64,000 nt of DNA from Tupaia tana (taxonomy: Eukaryota; Chordata; Mammalia; Scandentia; Tupaiidae), in contig JAKSZU010000139.1 of the NCBI GenBank assembly GCA_026018925.1, positions 62,001-126,000 on the forward strand. Direction: 5' to 3'. Positions 34,213 to 46,000 of the stretch are shown one piece after another; position 1 is the first letter of the stretch, and the number at the start of each line of letters is the position of its first letter. The notes below the pieces were generated by a model. That model was not told the origin of the DNA. It was given only the letters and a program-made list of their open reading frames with translations, and did not search any database. A program made the position numbers and the translations under genes.

Positions 34213-37200
34213 CTAGTTCCCAGTATCCATGTGGAATCTTCTCAGAGAATGGCTCAACTCTCCTGCCTGGGAGAAAGGAGCAGAAGGGCTTATTAACAAA
34301 ACAAAAGATGGAGCTGAGAGCCAGAGAGAAATTCTACATTTAAAAAAATCGTAAAAAGGAAAAATTACCAAAAAAAAATGAGGAGACCGGAGCAGAGAGA
34401 GACAGAGACCTCAGAGACAAAGAGACAGGGATAGAAGGCCACAGGGGCTCCCTACCACACTAGCTTTGCTTGCTGGAGGCTGAATTATGAGTAGAAAATC
34501 TTCATTTCTCCTGTGCCTGAAATATCTAGTTCCCAGTATGCATGTGGAATCTTCTCAGAGAATGGCTCAACTCTCCTGCTTGGGAGAAAGGAGCAGAAGG
34601 GCTTATTAACAAAACAAAAGATGGAGCTGAGAGCCAGAGAGAAATTCTACCTTTAAAAAAATCGTAAAAAGGAAATATGACCAAAAAAATATGAGGACAC
34701 AGGAGCAGAGAGAGACAGAGACCTCAGAGACACAGAGACAGGGATAGAAGGCCAGAGGGGCTCCCTACCACACTAGCTTTGCTTGCTGGAGGCTGAATTA
34801 TGGGTAGAAAATCTTCATTTCTCCTGTGCCTGAAATATCTAGTTCCCAGTATCCATGTGGAATCTTCTCAGAGAATGGCTCAACTCTCCTACCTGGGACA
34901 AAGGAGCAGAAGTGCTTATTAACAAAACAAAAGATGGAGCTGAGAGCCAGAGAGAAATTCTACCTTTCAAAAAATCGTAAAAAAGGAAAAATGACCAAAA
35001 AAATATGAGGAGACAGGAGCAGAGAGAGACAGAGACCTCAGAGACACAGAGACAGGGATAGAAGGCCAGAGGGGCTCCGTACCACACTAGCTTTGCTTGC
35101 TGGAGGCTCAATTATGAGTAGAAAATCTTCATTTCTCCTGTGCCTGAAATATCTAGTTCCCAGTATCCATTTGGAACCTTCTCAGAGAATGGCTCAACTA
35201 TCCTGCCTGGGAGAAAGGAGCAGAAGGGCTTATTAACAAAACAAAAGATGGACCTGAGAGCCAGTGAGAAATTCTACCTTTCAAAAAATCGTAAAAAGGA
35301 AAAATTACCAAAAAAAATAAATGAGGAGACAGGAGCTGAGAGAGACAGAGACCTCAGAGACACAGAGACAGGGATAGAAGGCCAGAGGGGCTCCCTACCA
35401 CACTAGCTTTGCTTGCTGGAGGCTGAATTATGACTAGAAAATCTTCATTTCTCCTGTGCCTTAAATATCTTGTTCCCAGTATCCATGTGGAATCTTCTCA
35501 GAGAATGGCTCAACTCTCCTGCCTGGGAGAAAGGAGCAGAAGGGCTTATTAACAAAACAAAAGATGGAGCTGAGAGCCAGAGAGAAATTCTACCTTTAAA
35601 AAAATCGTAAAAAGGAAAAATGACCAAAAAAAAATGAGGAGACAGGAGCAGAGAGAGACAGAGACCTCAGAGACACAGAGACAGGGATAGAAGGCCACAG
35701 GGGCTCCCTACCACACTAGCTTTGCTTGCTGGAGGCTGAATTATGAGTAGAAAAGTCTTCATTTCTCCTGTGCCTGAAATATCTAGTTCCCAGTATCCAT
35801 GTGGAAACTTCTCAGAGAATGGTTCAACTCTCCTGCCTGGGAGAAATGAGCAGAAGGGCTTATTAACAAAACAAAAGATGGAGCTGAGAGCCAGAGAGAA
35901 GTTCTACCTTTCAAAAAATCGTAAAAAGGAAAAATTACCAAAAAAAAAATGAGGAGACCGGAGCAGAGAGAGACAGAGACCTCAGAGACATAGAGACAGG
36001 GATAGAAGGCCAGAGGGGCTCCCTACCACACTAGCTTTGCTTGCTGGAGGCTGAATTATTAGTAGAAAATCTTCATTTCTCCTGTGCCTGAAATATCTAG
36101 TTCCCAGTATCCATGTGGAATCTTCTCAGAGAATGGCTCAACTCTCCTGCCTGGGAGAAAGGAGCAGAAGGGCTTATTAACAAAACAAAAGATGGAGCTG
36201 AGAGCCAGAGGGAAATTCTACCTTTAAAAAAATCGTAAAAAGGAAAAATGTCCAAAAAAATATGAGGAGACAGGAGCAGAGAGAGACAGAGACCTCAGAG
36301 ACACAGAGACAGGGATAGAAGGCCAGAGGGGCTCCGTACCACACTAGCTTTGCTTGCTGGAGGCTGAATTATGAGTAGAAAATCTTCATTTCTCCTGTGC
36401 CTGAAATATCTATTTCCCAGTATCCATTTGGAACCTTCTCAGAGAATGGCTCAACTCTCCTGCCTGGGAGAAAGGAGCAGAAGGGCTTATTAACAAAACA
36501 AAAGATGGACCTGAGAGCCAGTGAGAAATTCTACCTTTCAAAAAATCGTAAAAAGGAAAAATTACCAAAAAAAATAAATGAGGAGACAGGAGCTGAGAGA
36601 GACAGAGACCTCAGAGACACAGAGACAGGGATAGAAGGCCAGAGGGGCTCCCTACCACACTAGCTTTGCTTGCTGGAGGCTGAATTATGAGTAGAAAATC
36701 TTCATTTCTCCTGTGCCTGAAATATCTAGTTCCCAGTATCAATGTGGAATCTTCTCAGAGAATGGCTCAACTCTCCTGCCAGGGAGAAAGGAGCAGAAGG
36801 GCTTATTAACAAAACAAAAGATGGAGCTGAGAGCCAGAGAGAAATTCTACCTTTAAAAAAATCGTAAAAAGGAAAAATTACCAAAAAAAAAAATGAGGAG
36901 ACAGGAGCAGAGAGAGACAGAGACCTCAGAGACACAGAGACAGGGATAGAAGGCCAGAGGGGCTCCCTACCACACTAGCTTTGCTTTCTGGAGGCTGAAT
37001 TATGAGTTGAAAATCTTCATTTCTCCTGTGCCTGAAAAATCTAGTTCCCAGTATCCATGTGGAATCTTCTCAGAGAATGGCTCAACTCTCCTGCCTGGGA
37101 GAAAGGAGCAGAAGGGCTTATTAACAAAACAAAAGATGGAGCTGAGAGCCAGAGAGAAATTCTACCTTTCAAAAAATCGTAAAAAGGAAAAATTACCAAA

Positions 37201-38927
37201 AAAATAATGAGGAGACCGGAGCAGAGAGAGACAGAGACCTCAGAGACACAGAGACAGGGATAGAAGGCCAGAGGGGCTCCCTACCACACTAGCTTTGCTT
37301 GCTGGAGGCTGAATTATGAGTAGAAAAGTCTTCATTTCTCCTGTGCCTGAAATATCTAGTTCCCAGTATCCATGTGGAATCTTCTCAGAGAATGGTTCAA
37401 CTCTCCTGCCTGGGAGAAATGAGCAGAAGGGCTTATTAACAAAACAAAAGATGGAGCTGAGAGCCAGAGAGAAGTTCTACCTTTCAAAAAATCGTAAAAA
37501 GGAAAAATTACCAAAAAAAAAATGAGGAGACCGGAGCAGAGAGAGACAGAGACCTCAGAGACATAGAGACAGGGATAGAAGGCCAGAGGGGCTCCCTACC
37601 ACACTAGCTTTGCTTGCTGGAGGCTGAATTATTAGTAGAAAATCTTCATTTCTCCTGTGCCTGAAATATCTAGTTCCCAGTATCCATGTGGAATCTTCTC
37701 AGAGAATGGCTCAACTCTCCTGCCTGGGAGAAAGGAGCAGAAGGGCTTATTAACAAAACAAAAGATGGAGCTGAGAGCCAGAGGGAAATTCTACCTTTAA
37801 AAAAATCGTAAAAAGGAAAAATGTCCAAAAAAATATGAGGAGACAGGAGCAGAGAGAGACAGAGACCTCAGAGACACAGAGACAGGGATAGAAGGCCAGA
37901 GGGGCTCCGTACCACACTAGCTTTGCTTGCTGGAGGCTGAATTTTGAGTAGAAAATCTTCATTTCTCCTGTGCCTGAAATATCTATTTCCCAGTATCCAT
38001 TTGGAACCTTCTCAGAGAATGGCTCAACTCTCCTGCCTGGGAGAAAGGAGCAGAAGGGCTTATTAACAAAACAAAAGATGGACCTGAGAGCCAGTGAGAA
38101 ATTCTACCTTTCAAAAAATCGTAAAATGGAAAAATTACCAAAAAAAATAAATGAGGAGACAGGAGCTGAGAGAGACAGAGACCTCAGAGACACAGAGACA
38201 GGGATAGAAGGCCAGAGGGGCTCCCTACCACACTAGCTTTGCTTGCTGGAGGCTGAATTATGAGTAGAAAATCTTCATTTCTCCTGTGCCTGAAATATCT
38301 AGTTCCCAGTATCAATGTGGAATCTTCTCAGAGAATGGCTCAACTCTCCTGCCAGGGAGAAAGGAGCAGAAGGGCTTATTAACAAAACAAAAGATGGAGC
38401 TGAGAGCCAGAGAGAAATTCTACCTTTAAAAAAATCGTAAAAAGGAAAAATTACCAAAAAAAAAAATGAGGAGACAGGAGCAGAGAGAGACAGAGACCTC
38501 AGAGACACAGAGACAGGGATAGAAGGCCAGAGGGGCTCCCTACCACACTAGCTTTGCTTTCTGGAGGCTGAATTATGAGTAGAAAATCTTCATTTCTCCT
38601 GTGCCTGAAAAATCTAGTTCCCAGTATCCATGTGGAATCTTCTCAGAGAATGGCTCAACTCTCCTGCCTGGGAGAAAGGAGCAGAAGGGCTTATTAACAA
38701 AACAAAAGATGGAGCTGAGAGCCAGAGAGAAATTCTACCTTTCAAAAAATCGTAAAAAGGAAAAATTACCAAAAAAATAATGAGGAGACCGGAGCAGAGA
38801 GAGACAGAGACCTCAGAGACACAGAGACAGGGATAGAAGGCCAGAGGGGCTCCCTACCACACTAGCTTTGCTTGCTGGAGGCTGAATTATGAGTAGAAAA
38901 TCTTCATTTCTCCTGTGCCTGAAATAT
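34213..38927 (+). repeat. 15-unit HOR (4715 bp), copy 2, m112-m126
   Basis: This is a nearly exact copy of 29498-34212. It contains its own two rounds of the 5-unit subrepeat (35783-37355 and 37356-38927). Shared private marks such as the tatgcatgtgg of m98 and m113, the gaattatgggtag that follows, and the 8-A gtaaaaaagg run of m99 and m114 show that it is a direct duplicate rather than an independent assortment of types. Confidence 0.95.
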
Positions 38928-39554
38928 CTAGTTCCCAGTATCCATGTGGAATCTTCTCAGAGAATGGCTCAACTCTCCTGCCTGGGAGAAAGGAGCAGAA
39001 GGGCTTATTAACAAAACAAAAGATGGAGCTGAGAGCCAGAGAGAAATTCTACATTTAAAAAAATCGTAAAAAGTAAAAATTACCAAAAAAAAATGAGGAG
39101 ACCGGAGCAGAGAGAGACAGAGACCTCAGAGACAAAGAGACAGGGATAGAAGGCCACAGGGGCTCCCTACCACACTAGCTTTGCTTGCTGGAGGCTGAAT
39201 TATGAGTAGAAAATCTTCATTTCTCCTGTGCCTGAAATATCTAGTTCCCAGTATCCATGTGGAATCTTCTCAGAGAATGGCTCAACTCTCCTGCTTGGGA
39301 GAAAGGAGCAGAAGGGCTTATTAACAAAACAAAAGATGGAGCTGAGAGCCAGAGAGAAATTCTACCTTTAAAAAAATCGTAAAAAGGAAATATGACCAAA
39401 AAAATATGAGGACACAGGAGCAGAGAGAGACAGAGACCTCAGAGACACAGAGACAGGGATAGAAGGCCACAGGGGCTCCCTACCACACTAGCTTTGCTTG
39501 CTGGAGGCTGAATTATGAGTAGAAAAGTCTTCATTTCTCCTGTGCCTGAAATAT
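38928..39554 (+). repeat. 15-unit HOR, partial third copy, m127-m128
   Basis: m127 matches m97 and m112 (ctacatttaaa, gacaaagag), and the front of m128 matches m98 and m113 (ctgcttggg, aaaggaaatatgacc, gaggacacagg). The copy ends inside m128. m127 carries agtaaaaatt, which is not in m112 but is repeated in m135. Confidence 0.85.
39241..39554 (+). repeat. Hybrid unit m128 closing the 15-unit HOR
   Basis: The front through gaggacacagg is m113-type. The end, ggccacaggg followed by gagtagaaaagtc, is the m101/m116 type, and the next unit m129 is the m102/m117 type that normally follows m101/m116. The switch therefore lies between about consensus positions 172 and 228, in the GA-rich tract. Three units (m99-m101 types) are skipped. 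The same hybrid is repeated at 41752 as part of the 2511-bp duplication. Confidence 0.82.
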
Positions 39555-40179
39555 CTAGTTCCCAGTATCCATGTGGAAACTTCTCAGAGAATGGTTCAAC
39601 TCTCCTGCCTGGGAGAAATGAGCAGAAGGGCTTATTAACAAAACAAAAGATGGAGCTGAGAGCCAGAGAGAAGTTCTACCTTTCAAAAAATCGTAAAAAG
39701 GAAAAATTACCAAAAAAAAATAAGGAGACAGGAGCAGAGAGAGACAGAGACCTCAGAGACATAGAGACAGGGATAGAAGGCCAGAGGGGCTCCCTACCAC
39801 ACTAGCTTTGCTTGCTGGAGGCTGAATTATGAGTAGAAAATCTTCATTTCTCCTGTGCCTGAAATATCTAGTTCACAGTATCCATGTGGAATCTTCTCAG
39901 AGAATGGCTCAACTCTCCTACCTGGGAGAAAGGAGCAGAAGTGCTTCTTAACAAAACAAAAGATGGAGCTGAGAGCCACAGAGAAATTCTACCTTAAAAA
40001 ATCGTAAAAAGGAAAAATTACCAAATAAAAAATGAGGAGACTGAAGCAGAGAGAGACAGAGACCTCAGAGACACAGAGACTGGGATAGAAGGCCAGCTGG
40101 GCTCCCTACCACACTAGCTTTGCTTGCTGGAGGATGAATTATGAGTAGAAAATCTTCATTTCTCCTGTGCCTGAAATAT

Positions 40180-40493
40180 CTAGTTCCCAGTTTCCATGTG
40201 GAATCTTCTCAGAGAATGGCTCAACTCTCCTGCCTGGGAGAAAGGAGCAGAAGGGCTTATTAACAAAACAAACGATGGAGCTGAGAGCCAGAAAGAAATT
40301 CTTCCTTTAAAAAAAATCGTAAAAAGGAAAAATTACCAAAAAAAAATGAGGAGACAGGAGCAGAGAGAGACAGAGACCTCAGAGACACAGAGACAGGGAT
40401 AGAAGGCCAGAGGGGCTCCGTACCACACTAGCTTTGCTTGCTGGAGGCTGAATTTTGAGTAGAAAATCTTCATTTCTCCTGTGCCTGAAATAT
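40180..40493 (+). repeat. Hybrid unit m131 at the 2511-bp duplication joint
   Basis: The front matches m139 (42691): cagtttccatg, caaacgatgg, cagaaagaaattcttcc. The back matches m108 and m123: gacctcagagacac, ggctccgtacc and aattttgag. m139 instead has gatctcagagaaac and agctttccttgc and leads into m140. The next unit, m132, matches m124, which follows m123. This is the expected product of an unequal exchange between the m139 unit on one strand and the m123 unit on the other, switching between about consensus positions 131 and 197. Confidence 0.88.
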
Positions 40494-43004
40494 CTATTTC
40501 CCAGTATCCATTTGGAACCTTCTCAGAGAATGGCTCAACTCTCCTGCCTGGGAGAAAGGAGCAGAAGGGCTTATTAACAAAACAAAAGATGGACCTGAGA
40601 GCCAGTGAGAAATTCTACCTTTCAAAAAATCGTAAAATGGAAAAATTACCAAAAAAAATAAATGAGGAGACAGGAGCTGAGAGAGACAGAGACCTCAGAG
40701 ACACAGAGACAGGGATAGAAGGCCAGAGGGGCTCCCTACCACACTAGCTTTGCTTGCTGGAGGCTGAATTATGAGTAGAAAATCTTCATTTCTCCTGTGC
40801 CTGAAATATCTAGTTCCCAGTATCAATGTGGAATCTTCTCAGAGAATGGCTCAACTCTCCTGCCAGGGAGAAAGGAGCAGAAGGGCTTATTAACAAAACA
40901 AAAGATGGAGCTGAGAGCCAGAGAGAAATTCTACCTTTAAAAAAATCGTAAAAAGGAAAAATTACCAAAAAAAAAAATGAGGAGACAGGAGCAGAGAGAG
41001 ACAGAGACCTCAGAGACACAGAGACAGGGATAGAAGGCCAGAGGGGCTCCCTACCACACTAGCTTTGCTTTCTGGAGGCTGAATTATGAGTAGAAAATCT
41101 TCATTTCTCCTGTGCCTGAAAAATCTAGTTCCCAGTATCCATGTGGAATCTTCTCAGAGAATGGCTCAACTCTCCTGCCTGGGAGAAAGGAGCAGAAGGG
41201 CTTATTAACAAAACAAAAGATGGAGCTGAGAGCCAGAGAGAAATTCTACCTTTCAAAAAATCGTAAAAAGGAAAAATTACCAAAAAAATAATGAGGAGAC
41301 CGGAGCAGAGAGAGACAGAGACCTCAGAGACACAGAGACAGGGATAGAAGGCCAGAGGGGCTCCCTACCACACTAGCTTTGCTTGCTGGAGGCTGAATTA
41401 TGAGTAGAAAATCTTCATTTCTCCTGTGCCTGAAATATCTAGTTCCCAGTATCCATGTGGAATCTTCTCAGAGAATGGCTCAACTCTCCTGCCTGGGAGA
41501 AAGGAGCAGAAGGGCTTATTAACAAAACAAAAGATGGAGCTGAGAGCCAGAGAGAAATTCTACATTTAAAAAAATCGTAAAAAGTAAAAATTACCAAAAA
41601 AAAATGAGGAGACCGGAGCAGAGAGAGACAGAGACCTCAGAGACAAAGAGACAGGGATAGAAGGCCACAGGGGCTCCCTACCACACTAGCTTTGCTTGCT
41701 GGAGGCTGAATTATGAGTAGAAAATCTTCATTTCTCCTGTGCCTGAAATATCTAGTTCCCAGTATCCATGTGGAATCTTCTCAGAGAATGGCTCAACTCT
41801 CCTGCTTGGGAGAAAGGAGCAGAAGGGCTTATTAACAAAACAAAAGATGGAGCTGAGAGCCAGAGAGAAATTCTACCTTTAAAAAAATCGTAAAAAGGAA
41901 ATATGACCAAAAAAATATGAGGACACAGGAGCAGAGAGAGACAGAGACCTCAGAGACACAGAGACAGGGATAGAAGGCCACAGGGGCTCCCTACCACACT
42001 AGCTTTGCTTGCTGGAGGCTGAATTATGAGTAGAAAAGTCTTCATTTCTCCTGTGCCTGAAATATCTAGTTCCCAGTATCCATGTGGAAACTTCTCAGAG
42101 AATGGTTCAACTCTCCTGCCTGGGAGAAATGAGCAGAAGGGCTTATTAACAAAACAAAAGATGGAGCTGAGAGCCAGAGAGAAGTTCTACCTTTCAAAAA
42201 ATCGTAAAAAGGAAAAATTACCAAAAAAAAATAAGGAGACAGGAGCAGAGAGAGACAGAGACCTCAGAGACATAGAGACAGGGATAGAAGGCCAGAGGGG
42301 CTCCCTACCACACTAGCTTTGCTTGCTGGAGGCTGAATTATGAGTAGAAAATCTTCATTTCTCCTGTGCCTGAAATATCTAGTTCACAGTATCCATGTGG
42401 AATCTTCTCAGAGAATGGCTCAACTCTCCTACCTGGGAGAAAGGAGCAGAAGTGCTTCTTAACAAAACAAAAGATGGAGCTGAGAGCCACAGAGAAATTC
42501 TACCTTAAAAAATCGTAAAAAGGAAAAATTACCAAATAAAAAATGAGGAGACTGAAGCAGAGAGAGACAGAGACCTCAGAGACACAGAGACTGGGATAGA
42601 AGGCCAGCTGGGCTCCCTACCACACTAGCTTTGCTTGCTGGAGGATGAATTATGAGTAGAAAATCTTCATTTCTCCTGTGCCTGAAATATCTAGTTCCCA
42701 GTTTCCATGTGGAATCTTCTCAGAGAATGGCTCAACTCTCCTGCCTGGGAGAAAGGAGCAGAAGGGCTTATTAACAAAACAAACGATGGAGCTGAGAGCC
42801 AGAAAGAAATTCTTCCTTTAAAAAAAATCGTAAAAAGGAAAAATTACCAAAAAAAAATGAGGAGACAGGAGCAGAGAGAGACAGAGATCTCAGAGAAACA
42901 GAGACAGGGATAGAAGGCCAGAGGGGCTCCCTACCACACTAGCTTTCCTTGCTGGAGGCTGAATTATGAGTAGAAAATCTTCATTTCTCCTGTGCCTGAA
43001 ATAT
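40494..43004 (+). repeat. 8-unit HOR (2511 bp), copy 2, m132-m139
   Basis: It matches copy 1 almost base for base until the back half of m139, which is the non-hybrid parent type and continues into m140. Shared private marks include agtaaaaatt in m135, and ataaggagac with gacatagag in m137. Confidence 0.94.
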
Positions 43005-46000
43005 CTAGTTCCCAGTATCCATGTGGAATCTTCTCAGAGAATGGCTCAACTCTCCTGCCTGGGAGAAAGGAGCAGAAGGGCTTATTAACAAAGCAAAAGA
43101 TGGAGCTGAGAGCCAGAGAGAAATTCTACCTTTAAAGAAATCGTAAAAAGGAAAAATTACCAAAAAAAATGAGGAGACAGGAGCAGAGAGGGACAGAGAC
43201 CTCAGAGACACAGAGACAGGGATAGAAGGCCACAGGGGCTCCCTACCACACTAGCTTGGCTTGCTGGAGGCTGAATTATGAGTAGAAAATCTACATTTCT
43301 CCTTTGCCTGAAATATCCAGTTCCCAGTATCCATGTGGAATCTTCTCAGAGAATGGCTAAACTCTCCTGCCTGGGAGAAAGGAGCAGAAGGGCTTATTAA
43401 CAAAGCAAAAGATGGAGCTGAGAGCCAGAGAAAATTCTACCTTTATAAAAATCGTAAAAAGGAAAAATTACCAAAAAAAAATGAGGAGACAGGAGCAGAG
43501 AGAGACAGAGACGTCAGAGACACAGAGACAGGGATAGAAGGCCACAGGAGCTCCCTACCACACTAGCTTTGCTTGCTGGAGGCTGAATTATGAGTAGAAA
43601 ATCTTCATTTCTCCTGTGCCTGAAATATCTACTTCCCAGTATCCATGTGGAATCTTCTCAGAGAATGGCTCAACTCTCCTGCTTGGGAGAAAGGAGCAGA
43701 AGGGCTTATTAACAAAAGAAAAGACGGAGCAGATAGCCAGAGAGAAATTCTACACTTGAAAAAATCGTAAAAAGGAAAAATTACCAAAAAAATATGAGGA
43801 GGCATGAGCAGAGAGAGACAGAGACCTCAGAGACACAGAGACAGGGATAGAAGGCCAGAGGGGCTCCCTACCACACTAGCTTTGCTTGCTGGAGGCTGAA
43901 TTATGAGTAGAAAATCTTCATTTCTCCTGTGCCTGAAATATCTAGTTCCCAGTATCCATGTGGAATCTTCTCAGAGAATGGCTCAACTCTCCTACCTGGG
44001 AAAAAGGAGCAGAAGTGCTTATTAACAAAACAAAAGATGGAGCTGAGAGCCAGAGAGAAATTCTACCTTTCAAAAAATCGTAAAAATGAAAAATGACCAA
44101 AAAAATATGAGGAGACAGGAGCAGAGAGAAACAGAGACCTCAGAGACACAGAGACAGGGATAGAGGGCCAGAGGGGCTCCGTACCACACTAGCTTTGCTT
44201 GCTGGAGGCTGAATTATGAGTAGAAAATCTTCATTTCTCCTGTGCCTGAAATATCTAGTTCCCAGTATCCATTTGGAACCTTCTCAGAGAATGGCTCAAC
44301 TATCCTGCCTGGGAGAAAGGAACAGAAGGGCTTATTAACAAAACAAAAGATGGACCTGAGAGCCAGTGAGAAATTCTACCTTTCAAAAAATCGTAAAAAG
44401 GAAAAATTACCAAAAAAAATAAATGAGGAGACAGGAGCTGAGAGAGACAGAGACCTCAGAGACACAGAGACAGGGATAGAAGGCCAGAGGGGCTCCCTAC
44501 CACACTAGCTTTGCTTGCTGGAGGCTGAATTATGAGTAGAAAATCTTCATTTCTCCTGTGCCTTAAATATCTTGTTCCCAGTATCCATGTGGAATCTTCT
44601 CAGAGAATGGCTCAACTCTCCTGCCTGGGAGAAAGGAGCAGAAGGGCTTATTAAGAAAACAAAAGATGGAGCTGAGAGCCAGAGAGAAATTCTACCTTTA
44701 AAAAAATCGTAAAAAGGAAAAATGACCAAAAAAAAATGAGGAGACAGGAGCAGAGAGAGACAGAGACCTCAGAGACACAGAGACAGGGATAGAAGGCCAC
44801 AGGGGCTCCCTACCACACTAGCTTTGCTTGCTGGAGGCTGAATTATGAGTAGAAAATCTTCATTTCTCCTGTGCCTGAAATATCTAGTTCCCAGTATCCA
44901 TGTGGAATCTTCTCAGAGAATGGCTCAACTCTCCTGCCTGGGAGAAAGGAGCAGAAGGGCTTATTAACAAAACAAAAGATGGAGCTGAGAGCCAGAGGGA
45001 AATTCTACCTTTAAAAAAATCGTAAAAAGGAAAAATGTCCAAAAAAATATGAGGAGACAGGAGCAGAGAGAGACACAGTCCTCAGAGACACAGAGACAGG
45101 GATAGAAGGCCAGAGGGGCTCCGTACCTCACTAGCTTTGCTTGCTGGAGGCTGAATTATGAGTAGAAAATCTTCATTTCTCCTGTGCCTGAAATATCTAG
45201 TTCCCAGTATCCATTTGGAATCTTCTCAGAGAATGGCTCAACTCTCCTGCCTGGGAGAAAGGAGCAGAAGGGCTTATTAACAAAACAAAAGATGGACCTG
45301 AGAGCCAGTGAGAAATTCTACCTTTCAAAAAATCGTAAAAAGGAAATATTACCAAAAAAAATAAATGAGGAGACAGGAGCTGAGAGAGACAGAGACCTCA
45401 GAGACACAGAGACAGGGATAGAAGGCCAGAGGGGCTCCCTACCACACTAGCTTTGCTTGCTGGAGGCTGAATTATGAGTAGAAAATCTTCATTTCTCCTG
45501 TGCCTGAATTATCTAGTTCCCAGTATCCATGTGGAATCTTCTCAGAGAATGGCTCAACTCCCTGCCTGGGAGAAAGGAGCAGAAGGGCTTATTAACAAAA
45601 CAAAAGATGGAGCTGAGAGCCAGAGAGAAATTCTACCTTTAAAAAAATTGTAAAAAGGAAAAATGACCAAAAAAAAAAATGAGGAGACAGGAGCAGAGAG
45701 AGACAGAGACCTCAGAGACACAGAGACAGGGATAGAAGGCCACAGGGGCTCCCTACCACACTAGCTTTGCTTGCTGGAGGCTGAATTATGAGTAGAAAAG
45801 TATTCATTTCTCCTGTGCCTGAAATATCTAGTTCCCAGTATCCATGTGGAATCTTCTCAGAGAATGGTTCAACTCTCCTGCCTGGGAGAAATGAGCAGAA
45901 GGGCTTATTAACAAAACAAAAGATGGAGCTGAGAGCCAGAGAGAAGTTCTACCTTTCAAAAAATCGTAAAAAGGAAAAATTACCAAAAAAAAAATGAGGA

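Larger units (their letters stand above)
37983..40493 (+). repeat. 8-unit HOR (2511 bp), copy 1, m124-m131
   Basis: Eight units, starting with the ctatttccc/ccatttgg unit at 37983, recur at exactly 2511 bp downstream. The block overlaps the end of the 15-unit HOR (m124-m126 belong to both). It also holds m127-m128, an m102-type unit (m129), an m90-type unit with gcttcttaac and ggaggatg (m130), and a hybrid (m131). Confidence 0.94.
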
